Shown here in pieces: positions 1-11,200 of a DNA stretch of 64,000 bases (position 1 is its first letter; each line of letters starts with the position of its first letter). The translations under genes were made by a program, and so were the position numbers. This DNA comes from Sacculina carcini (lineage: Eukaryota; Arthropoda; Thecostraca; Sacculinidae). The DNA is taken from the NCBI GenBank assembly GCA_916048095.2, contig OU696584.1:958501-1022500 (forward strand), read 5' to 3'. The notes under the pieces were generated by a model that saw nothing but the letters and a program-made list of their open reading frames with translations, ran no database searches and was not told where the DNA came from.

Positions 1-588
1 CGCTTAGTGAGGTTTCAGTTGGTCATCCAGGATTCAATCGTCCAGGGCTGTTGTAAAGACAAAACCAAAAGTCCAAATATATTAACAGACAGGCGCGCGG
101 ATGCATGACACACGCACGCACAAACACATTTCATTTATTCAAACATTTGTAATGCGCAATTTACACAAGTTGTCTCAAATACGCAAACATAGACACATTT
201 ATATATAAATGCATACACATAAACGCACAGTTCAAACACCCGCATATAGACACTATATGGACCAATCAGCGGCGATCCGGTCACTTGTTCGCCGCCGCGG
301 GGCATGAACACTTGACAAACACACACACACACACACACACACACGGTCGTACAAGTTAAACCTCACACAAACAGGCACACTAACACACTCACTCACAATA
401 TCTCTCATCGTACACAATCTCACGACAGTCGATCCACGCTGGTCCATTTGTTGACCATTGATTACTGCCTGGGTGAATGTTTCACGCGAAGCCACCTCGT
501 CGGTGCGATATTTCACAATATGTATCCCTGTGGTGTCCGAGTTAACATCCGCCTACAATTCCTTCTTTCATTCTATGTAGCGCGTTGC
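1..588. other. Non-coding, low-complexity left edge
   Basis: I see no gene here. About 128-240 holds a copy of a dispersed element end also found near 24.76 kb and 30.69 kb: a short stretch with two GCGCA/TGCGC-like arms around a 'TTGTCTCAAAT' core, flanked by CA-rich sequence. A (CA)n run lies near 318-342. Confidence 0.5.
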
Positions 589-2364
589 TGTGCTTGTGAG
601 TGTGTAGTTGTGGGTAGTTGTGGGTAGTTGTAGTGTTTGTGAGTGGGTAGTTGTGGGTAGTTGTGGGTAGTTGTAGTGTTTGTGAGTGGGTAGTTGTGGG
701 TAGTTGTGGGTAGTTGTAGTGTTTGTGAGTGGGTAGTTGTGGGTAGTTGTGGGTAGTTGTGGGTAGTTGTAGTGTTTGTGAGTGGGTAGTTGTGGGTAGT
801 TGTAGTGTTTGTGAGTGGGTAGTTGTGGGTAGCTGTGGGTAGTTGTAGTGTTTGTGAGTGTGTAGTTGTGGGTAGTTGTAGTGTTTGTGAGTGGGTAGTT
901 GTGGGTAGTTGTGGTGTTTGTGAGTGTGTAGTTGTGGGTAGTTGTAGTGTTTGTGAGTGGGTAGTTGTGGGTAGTTGTAGTGTTTGTGAGTGGGTAGTTG
1001 TGGGTAGTTGTAGTGTTTGTGAGTGTGTAGTTGTGGGTAGTTGTGGTGTTTGTGAGTGTGTAGTTGTGGGTAGTTGTAGTGTTTGTGAGTGTGTAGTTGT
1101 GGGTAGTTGTAGTGTTTGTGAGTGGGTAGTTGTGGGTAGTTGTAGTGTTTGTGAGTGTGTAGTTGTGGGTAGTTGTGGGTAGTTGTAGTGTTTGTGAGTG
1201 TGTAGTTGTGGGTAGTTGTAGTGTTTGTGAGTGTGTAGTTGTGGGTAGTTGTAGTGTTTGTGAGTGGGTAGTTGTGGGTAGTTGTAGTGTTTGTGAGTGG
1301 GTAGTTGTGGGTAGTTGTAGTGTTTGTGAGTGGGTAGTTGTGGGTAGTTGTAGTGTTTGTGAGTGGGTAGTTGTAGTGTTTGTGAGTGGGTAGTTGTGGG
1401 TAGTTGTAGTGTTTGTGAGTGGGTAGTTGTGGGTAGTTGTAGTGTTTGTGAGTGGGTAGTTGTGGGTAGTTGTAGTGTTTGTGAGTGGGTAGTTGTGGGT
1501 AGTTGTGGGTAGTTGTAGTGTTTGTGAGTGTGTAGTTGTGGGTAGTTGTAGTGTTTGTGAGTGTGTAGTTGTGGGTAGTTGTGGGTAGTTGTAGTGTTTG
1601 TGAGTGTGTAGTTGTGGGTAGTTGTAGTGTTTGTGAGTGGGTAGTTGTGGGTAGTTGTGGTGTTTGTGAGTGTGTAGTTGTGGGTAGTTGTAGTGTTTGT
1701 GAGTGTGTAGTTGTGGGTAGTTGTAGTGTTTGTGAGTGTGTAGTTGTGGGTAGTTGTAGTGTTTGTGAGTGGGTAGTTGTGGGTAGTTGTAGTGTTTGTG
1801 AGTGTGTAGTTGTGGGTAGTTGTAGTGTTTGTGAGTGGGTAGTTGTGGGTAGTTTTAGTGTTTTTGTGAGTGTGTAGTTGTGGGTAGTTGTGGGTAGTTG
1901 TAGTGTTTGTGAGTGTGTAGTTGTGGGTAGTTGTAGTGTTTGTGAGTGGGTAGTTGTGGGTAGTTGTAGTGTTTGTGAGTGGGTAGTTGTGGGTAGTTGT
2001 GGGTAGTTGTAGTGTTTGTGAGTGGGTAGTTGTGGGTAGTTGTAGTGTTTGTGAGTGGGTAGTTGTGGGTAGTTGTAGTGTTTGTGAGTGGGTAGTTGTG
2101 GGTAGTTGTAGTGTTTGTGAGTGGGTAGTTGTGGGTAGTTGTAGTGTTTGTGAGTGGGTAGTTGTGGGTAGTTGTAGTGTTTGTGAGTGGGTAGTTGTGG
2201 GTAGTTGTAGTGTTTGTGAGTGTGTAGTTGTGGGTAGTTGTAGTGTTTGTGAGTGTGTAGTTGTGGGTAGTTGTAGTGTTTGTGAGTGGGTAGTTGTGGG
2301 TAGTTGTAGTGTTTGTGAGTGTGTAGTTGTGGGTAGTTGTGGGTAGTTGTAGTGTTTTTGTGAA
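589..2364 (+). repeat. 33-bp minisatellite, nearly C-free on + strand
   Basis: Tandem 33-bp units are built from GTAGTTGTGGGTAGTTGTAG followed by TGTTTGTGAGTGG. Some units carry one or more extra 12-bp GTAGTTGTGGGT blocks, and G/T variants alternate at the unit end (GTGG or GTGT). The + strand holds almost no C over about 1.77 kb; I noticed one, near 834. Long apparent reading frames on both strands (His/Tyr/Pro-rich on -, Val/Gly/Ser/Cys-rich on +) come from the repeat lacking stops and are not genes. Confidence 0.95.
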
Positions 2365-2459
2365 TGATTCGACTTGTGTGATTGCCTGGTTGCCTTTCTA
2401 TATTTTTTTCTGCTTGAGTTTTTGGGTATCGCCTGGGTTGTGCTTGGACCAATATATCA

Positions 2460-2610
2460 ACTTAGCTCTTTTTTCTCAAACTATCTATATCTTTGTTTGT
2501 TATCAGTGTTTTTGGTACACGGGGTGACCGCAGGGTGGTGATAGTGCTTGCACTCACCCCATGCTACGACATTTGCCTGGAACTAATAATAATAATAGCA
2601 ATAATAACAA
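2460..2610 (+). mobile_element. LINE 3'-end fragment (sense +)
   Basis: The segment with CTCAAACTATCTATATCTTT, then GGTGACCGCAGGGTGGTGAT and TTTGCCTGGAACTAATAATA, matches in sense the 3' tail of the truncated LINE at 57.3-58.4 kb. It ends in an (ATA/TAA)n tail, as 5'-truncated non-LTR elements do. Other copies lie near 7.0, 17.65, 22.74 and 29.43 kb. Confidence 0.65.
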
Positions 2611-3027
2611 TATTAACATCGCCTTTTGCTGGTTGACGCTAAATGTGTAAGAAATCAAAAACATTAGATTGAGAAAATTTGATTAAACGAATTTCTTCCA
2701 GTCCCTCGCCTCCTGCAAAGGCAGCACATTACATTAGAACGCTAAACCTATTCTAACCTAAAATCTAAGGAAAATATAGAAACGTTTTTGTGCGTTTTTG
2801 AAGCGTTTTTATACATTAGCATTTTTTATGTTCTTGAATCCTTACACATTTAGCCTAGACCCCTTTCGCTTGCGTATGGGAAACTGTCTTGGTAATGTAA
2901 GAAGTGTTACTTTCTGAAAGCAATTGAAGATTTGAGCTGACATTTTCAAGGGAATAAGCAAGCAGGCGGCATAGCACGATTCAATGTGATATCGCGCTTC
3001 TATTATCTGTATCTACTTTTAGAATGC

Positions 3028-3066
3028 TGATTGGTCAATGAGGCGGGAAATGTGCGTGGTATAAAG
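3028..3066 (+). promoter_or_regulatory. Candidate PRPSAP core promoter (CCAAT, E2F-like, TATA-like)
   Basis: Within 40 bp are an inverted CCAAT box (ATTGG at 3030), an E2F-like GGCGGGAAA at 3042-3050, and TATAAAG at about 3060, some 190 bp before the PRPSAP ATG at 3251. The arrangement suits a core promoter. The transcription start is not known, and a pyrimidine-poor TGTGTGCAG just before 3231 could instead be a 3' splice site of a 5'-UTR intron. Confidence 0.35.
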
Positions 3067-3250
3067 CAAGCATCGTGTACCAAAAACTATATTTGCTAAT
3101 TGGAATTATGACTGACGTGTGACCAAAAATAATATTTGATTTTTTAAGAGATGCACAATAAATCGTGTCAATATTAGACAGTCAGTCAGTCAGTTTGGTA
3201 GTAGTAGTTTATTGATGCATGTATGTGTGCAGATTGTCCGCGGCATCATC

Positions 3251-6200
3251 ATGAACGCCAGTGTGAACAACGGTGACATAATGATTCTCTCAGGAAACTC
3301 GCACCCCGCTCTTGTGCAAGCCATCGCCGAGTAAGTGAAACTGACATTTCCATTCAATGCTGGTTGTATATACACGACTGCACAGTAGCACTAAACAGGA
3401 AACAATGTGCAGTATGGTTTGTAGTGGAAACAGTGCGATTCAAATTATGTGTGTCCAATTAAATATCGACATACGTGAAACATTTGTGTATTAACGGTTG
3501 ACAAATACACGACCTTCTGATGATGATGATGATGTGTGATGATTGATAATGATGTGTGATGATTGATAATGATGATGATGATTGATCATGGTGATGTGTT
3601 ATGATGATGGTGATGATGATTGATAATGATGATTATGATGATGTGTGATGATTGATAATGGTGATGATGGTGATTGGTGATGATGATTGATGATAATGAT
3701 GGTGATGATGATGTGTGATGATTATGATGATGATGTGTGATGACTGATGATATGTGATGATGATGATGGTGATGTGTGATGATGATGATGTGTGACGAAT
3801 GATGATGGTGATTGGTGATGATGGTGATTGATGATGATGATGATGATTTTGATGATGCTGTTGCCCCCTAAAATATGCCAAGCCCCCTTAAGCCCCTCAA
3901 AAATGATAATCATGAACATTAAAATTTCTTACCACTGTAAATGAAGTCCTGTAATTATGGTTAAACTTCCAGGACTCAATCAGTGTGCCCCAGTCCCTTA
4001 TTATTATTATTATTATTACTATATATTATCCCTTATTATTATTATTATAATATTATGTAGTCAGCGTTCGAGTGTAGTTCTTCATGCTTCGTCAATACCC
4101 TCAACTTTTTTCTCAGCCCCCACAAGTTTTTCCTTAGCCACCCCCCCCCCCCCCCCCCCAGCCCCCCACCGAAAATATTCTGACGCCGCCACTGAATAAA
4201 ATGCATTGACGATCTAGCTTTGGGTGTTGAATCAGGGTTGGGAACCACTGATCTAAAAGTCACTAACAACCTAGCCTCTTTATGCACAGGAGCATATTCA
4301 GCATGTTAAAATAAGTTTAATTGTCAACATGAGTTCCAGTTAGCAGTACATAGGATGACAGGGCCGTGTCAGTGTTTAACGTTCAGTGTTTAAGTGTAGA
4401 GTTGTGATCGTTCAATCCGTCGATTCGACTTCTCCTTCAGTTCGAGGTTATTTTCGAACCAATGTATAAGTATTGACGTATCGCAGTATCGCTCTATGTG
4501 TATATCATCAAATTGTTTTCACAAAGATGAGCATTTCTACATGTATATCGTGCTATATTACAATTGTTCTCGCTTGTGTTGTAATTAACCCTTGCGACAG
4601 GAGTGTCACACATACTCCACTAACCATCGAACTCACTAGCACAAATACTCTCTTTAATATTCCATTCGACACAGGCTTCATTTCAGTTGGCAAGAATACA
4701 ACTGTATAAGGTATATATTACGCAGAATAGTTGTTTTAGAATCATAATTTCGCTTGTGTTGGGGCTGACAGTACCAACTAACTTTAGCATCATCTTCAAC
4801 TTTGACTGTAACTTTCTGAACTGATGTTTTAGAAATTGTTGTTTTTCTTGATGTCATGTCATATTCCGATACAATTCCAGTAGTTACAGTGTCCATTATG
4901 TCTGAATTTCTCACACACACATATATACTTATTACATAGATGTTTGTGCCTGTATGTATGTAAGTGTGCGCGTGTGTATAGGTAGGTATATTTAAATGCA
5001 TAAATAAGCGTGCGTGTGTGTGTGTGTGGGCGCAGTCATCTTGAAATACACCCGGGTGCTTGTCTTGTTTACAAAAAGACCAACCGGGAAACTATGGTGG
5101 AAATTCAGGAGTCGGTTCGTTGTCGATCAGTTTACCTGCTTCAAACTGGGACACAGTGAGTAGATCCGGGAGTATAGGTGGTCTCGAGGCTTGCCCGTGC
5201 CGCTGCAGTAGTTGGTGCAGGCTTATTATCCCTCTCATAGTATATGGATGCCGGTTTTTGTAGTTTATCATTGACAATTAGGTTTCTGCGTTGCACACTG
5301 ACGCATGCTTTGTAGTTGTTTGCTTGCGCTGTTTTTGAGCCTGTGTTTTGCCATTTTTATCCAAGAATATTAGATATTCTCATCAGTGTAGAAAGAAGGG
5401 GTGCTCAATCATATTGTGCACGAGTTTGCTCGCCGGCACACTGTCACATCATTGTCATGAACACTAATACCATTGAGCTGGGCTGTTCGCCTTTGTAGCT
5501 TGGTTTTTGGTTGGCGCACTTCGTGATTGGCTTCTTGTGATTTGGTTCACTACGTCCAGCCTGTCGCTCGGTAATAATGCATGTTGCTACTTGTATGTGT
5601 GTGCGGGTGTGTGCAGCAAGCTGGGTTGTGAGCGGGTCGAGATGATAGTCGGAAAATTCGCTAACAACGAGACTCAGGTAGAAATTCTGCGCTCGTTGCG
5701 GGGTCGCAATGTATACATTGTACAGACAGGCGGCACTAGGTGAGACTACCAGAACACACACTTTCAACATATTCTATGCAACAATCACTGTATTGTCCAC
5801 ACACTCTCAACATATTCTATGCAACAATCACTGTATTGTCCACAAACTTTCAACATATTCTATGCAACAATCACTGTATTGTCCACACACTTTCAACATA
5901 TTCTATGCAACAATCACTGTATTGTCCACACACTTTCAACATATTCTATGCAACAATCACTGTATTGTCCACAAACTTTCAACATATTCTATGCAACAAT
6001 CACTGTATTGTCCACACACTTTCAACATATTCTATGCAATAATCACTGTATTGTCCACACACTTTCAACATATTCTATGCAATAATCACTGTCTTGTCCA
6101 CAAACTTTCAACATATTCTATGCAACAATCACTGTATTGTCCACACACTTTCAACATATTCTATGCAACAATCACTGTCTTGTCCACACACTTTCAACAT

Positions 6201-8181
6201 ATTCTATGCAATAATCACTGTATTGTCCACACACTTTCAACATATTCTATGCAATAATCACTGTCTTGTCCACAAACTTTCAACATATTCTATGCAACAA
6301 TCACTGTATTGTCCACACACTTTCAACATATTCTATGCAACAATCACTGTCTTGTCCACACACTTTCAACATATTCTATGCAATAATCACTGTATTGTCC
6401 ACACACTTTCAACATATTCTATGCAATAATCACTGTATTGTCCACAAACTTTCAACATATTCTATGCAACAATCACTGTATTGTCCACACACTTTCAACA
6501 TATTCTATGCAACAATCACTGTCTTGTCCACACACTTTCAACATATTCTATGCAACAATCACTGTATTGTCCACACACTTTCAACATATTCTATGCAACA
6601 ATCACTGTATTGTTCACAAACTTTCAACATATTCTATGCAACAATCACTTCTTGTCCACACACTTTCAACATATTCTATGCAACAATCACTGTATTGTCC
6701 ACACACTTTCAACATATTCTATTCAACAACCACTGTCTTGTCCACAAACTTTCTGCGTTCTGTTCTGATAAATGCTTCTGTCTTTGACTGCACAGTTTGA
6801 GTACAGAAGAGGCTCAGTTTACGAGTCACTAGCGGTACGCTTTTCCAGCTGGTCATAATTGTTCGTGTATTTGTCCTAGCTTCTATTTGAGAGCAATATT
6901 TGAGAAGCGTTTAAAATCACATATTCACGGCATGATCTCGCGTATCATCAGGTATTTCAACTGCAAATATAAATTCGTGGCTTGTTGAATAGTTTTAACT
7001 TCATAATTATTATTATTATTATAAATTACAGGCAAATACGGTAGCATGGGAAGAGTACAAACACTGTCACCATCCTGCGGTGGCCCCATGTACTGGAAAC
7101 ACCCAAAACATATAGAGAAAGAGTTCGAAGATAAATGATTTCTAGAAAGAAAGATAATTCGAAAATGAAACAATAAATACCAATAAATAATAAACTATCA
7201 TCCGATAACACTGCATAATGTCACTCCGCCCACGTTCCTCAATTAATAATAATAATCAACAATACATATGATTCAATATACAACAGTCAACACTGAGTAA
7301 AAGTATGATTTAATAAATATCAACAACCAATAATAAGTAGTAACAAATAGAGAGTGAACTAATTCATTTGTGTTTGCAACACTAACATTTCCAGCACACA
7401 ATTTTGATACATTAAATATCCACATAGGAGTAAAATTCAAGCATTGTAGTTTAAGTGGCGCCAAACTATACTTACAAACTCATTATCCAAAACACGTGAC
7501 AAATTTCCCATCTCCTGTTCGTTTTGCTTGATTGTTTCTTCAATGTTTTCTTGTTTTGTTTTGCTTGTTACTTCATTTTCTCCCGTGCGCGGGTATTATC
7601 TTGTACGACAGCGATTTTAGTTGCGTTCATCTAATTGTTCTTCTGCCAATTTCTGTTACTTTAGCTTGTGTATTGAGACAATGCATTCAGTTTCATAATC
7701 TCACACACATGCATCCGCGCATACACACAACCACACTTTAGTCGTTCCACACTTTAGTTTTTAACCACACTCCTTTAGTTGGTATAGTCGCACTCGCTCG
7801 CACCTAGCGTGTATGTATGCTTGTCTGTGCATATCTAGCTAGCAGCCTGCTGAAGTGACGATGACATGCTTGCAATGGTTGAGGGAATCAGTTGTTCTAT
7901 GGTCAAACATGCCAATTCGCTGCTTCCGCTTATACCCATGACGCATACATTCACACGAACCTATTTCTCTTTTGTATGTATAGACTAAAATAAATTTATT
8001 TATTTATTTCTATAAATAAATGGTAATTATAATTCCCTACGGAAAGCTTTCATTTTCAAGTTTTTGTATGAATAATTCTTTTTCAGCTTCAGATATTGCT
8101 TTCTGATTAATGTTTAGCCTATATTTACTTTGACGAACACTACTGAAATACAATTATGCACATATTCAACTGAAGCATGCT

Positions 8182-8232
<51 letters not shown>

Positions 8233-11200
8233 ACGTGGTCAGAGATGTGAACAATGGTATTATGGAGCTGTTAGTGATGGCTTATGCATGCAAGACGTCA
8301 TCGGCGCGCAATGTTATTGGCATTCTGCCGTTCATGCCGTACAGCAAGCAGTCGAAGATGCGCAAGCGTGGCTGTATTGTCAGCAAGCTGCTGGCCAAGA
8401 TGATGGTGAAGGCGGGACTCACTCATATCATCACCATGGATCTGCACCAGAAGGAGGTGCAGGGCTTCTTTGACTGTCCCGTCGACAATCTGCGAGCCTC
8501 GCCATTCCTACTCCAGTATATACAGAACCAGGCGAGTGTGTATGCGCGTCTGCTGCTGGCTATACAGGAAAAATGCGGCAGTAATATCCACGCGCACAAA
8601 AATCCTCCCATATTGAGTTTCAGTCGCAATTATTCTACACTGAAACATTCAAACCCTGTTTTGCAGTATTATTAATTTCAGTGGTGGATCTAGCAAATTT
8701 GATGTTTAGAGCTTGGTATTATTGGTAATAGCCAAGTAAACAAGGGTTACTCAACCCTCATGGCACAATACATCAGTTTTCACCAGCTAAAGCCGTCATA
8801 ATGCTTGTCAATGGCGGACCAAAGACCATTTTGTTATGAGGAAAGTTGGTTAGTTTGTGTAAGGTTGTGAAGTGGTATATTCCATATGAAGTGTTATGAA
8901 TCATCGTTCAGTTAGCTCCTCATTCCAGAATATGTTCAACACTATGTCGTTACTAATCACCTTGCTTTCCTGCAAATTACTTGTGTCTAGTGAGTAAATT
9001 GCACTTGTCTGATGATTTTCCCCTAGCACTGTCTACGTGTGTGTGCCTGCTGCAATATTTATACACAATTTGGAGCATTTTACGCGTTAACATTTATATG
9101 CAATAATAGTATTTATGGCCAATTTCTTCTTGATTGATACATGCGTTACGGTCTGTTATACTTGAATACTGTTACTGTTATACGGGAAGTACTTGCAGTC
9201 ACATGCTTGTGTTAGTGTGTTTTACTACTTCAAACTGGGTTCTCCTCGTATTTCAGCGTGAAACATTGTGATTTCGGTAGTTCATTTTGAACTCATTAGG
9301 GTTCGGTGTTCCCCTGAAACACAATTAATGAATTAATCAACCAATTATCTCCAATAACAGATGATTGAACACTTATTGTCTGGTTAATCGTATACATCTT
9401 TTATACACTGTGTGCGTAAAATGTTGAATGATTCTAAAAAAATTAGTCAACAACCAACTCTAGTATCGCCATCAAAAATGTTTCAACGCACCACCACGCA
9501 CCCATATTTTCGTCATAAGCGCCTGGGAGAGCAGAAACACAAGCATATTTAATATTTCAAGGTTTTTTGCAACAAACAGCAACCAAATACCAAATAACAG
9601 TATTTAATATCAAACAATATTTAACACTGGTAATTCTTGTAATTTCTCTAGAAATTGTTTGTTTAAAATGACCGAAGTGTGTTTACTGTTTTGTGCAATT
9701 GTCAATTGATATTTGGTACTTGAACGGCCACTCAGATACCTGACTACCGTAATGCAGTTATTGTCGCCAAGGACCCGGCATCTTGTAAGCGCGCCACTTC
9801 ATACGCTGAACGACTTCGCATTGGTCAGTGCACACACAGACACAGACACACACCGCGACTGTTGACATGTTAGCATTTGTGTTAGCATCAGTGGCGGTGC
9901 AAGAATTGCGGTGGAGGGTGACTGAGGAAAAGAGATGTCGGGCTTGGAGGAACATGAGGAACTACACTAAAAATGCTCATGTTTAGGATTTCTCGGGGGA
10001 AAAGGGACTCAGAAGGCTGGTGGCATTCTTGGGAGAGGACTTAAGCCTCTCCAAGCCTCCCCTTGGGCCGCCACTGATTGGCATATGTACTGAAAATCAC
10101 CAGCTAGAAAAATGGCCTTCCAAGAGAAATAGAAGCGGTTAAAGATGATTAGGAAAAGCACACAAACAAATTAGTTGATTCTGAGCAATAAAACTGAGCT
10201 GAATGACCGGGAAATTGCTAGATATTGAAACACAAATAACAGCCATGACTGGAATGATGAACGAGCAGAAGGAAACATTTTGTGACTGGCCAAGCTTAGC
10301 TTTGCATTTCTCCGCTATATATTCATCATTTTTCATCATGTTTCCTCGTAGCTTTGATAGTCCCGATTACTTGTATAAGTTGCAATTGACTTGTGTTTTA
10401 TTTTGTCGGTATGTCGTTTGGTTGACTTAATATCCCAGTGACTTGTTCATGGTTGTTATTGTTGTTTCTATTTCTTGAGTGAATTGAATCAATTCTAATC
10501 CCGCTTCACCTCATTCAATTTCGTGTTTGTTTTTATCTTTCTATGTTACACTTATTCAAATATGACCGGTCTTCCCATTTTACACTGTTAATTGAGTTTA
10601 ATGAGAATAATGATTGCAATTTCTCGATTATCCCGTTTAGTTTTACTTTTTCAAAATGTCTTTTTTTATCGTCAGCCGTTCTTCTGGCATGTGATCATTT
10701 TAACTCAAACGTACATGTGATGTCCAGTACAAGTGCACTGAAAATCACTCACCATTACACGCTTATTGTACACTTGTATCTAGTGCAAGTGTACATACAG
10801 CAGAAACACGGACATGGCCCCAATTGGAACAAAGTCTATTTGAGACAACATTTCCTTGCGCTCCCACACTCTCTCTTTGCCGTCCTAATCCAGCTGGCAG
10901 CATACCAACCTGACCTAACCGGGTCGGATTATGTAGAGGTTGAGAGTGGTCGTGAGGTTTGTCTCAAATAGTCCGTGTCTCAATTGGGGTAGTCTCCCAG
11001 AAACACACAGGTACGGCACAATGTGGCCACTCGACACAAGCTGCCACTCTCTCTCTCTGAGCCGAGTCAGTCAGTGACCAACTGTGTGGTCGTGGCAGGA
11101 ATCGCTGTCATTCACGGCGAAGCGAAGACGGTGGGTTTTGACGACGACGGATTGTGTGACGTTGATGACGTGAATGTTGATGATGATGATGATGGTCGCA

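Noticed and set aside
589..2364. Telomeric or subtelomeric repeat
   Set aside because: GGGTAGTTG units are not a known telomere sequence and the array lies beside ordinary genes.
542..2452. Long His/Tyr/Pro/Thr-rich reading frame (636 codons) on the minus strand
   Set aside because: It is the translated 33-bp minisatellite. Repeat units are multiples of three and lack stops, so open frames appear on both strands.
5709..6800. Several overlapping repeat-protein frames
   Set aside because: They arise from the 43-bp intron minisatellite; all three frames are open and identical in content with a shift.
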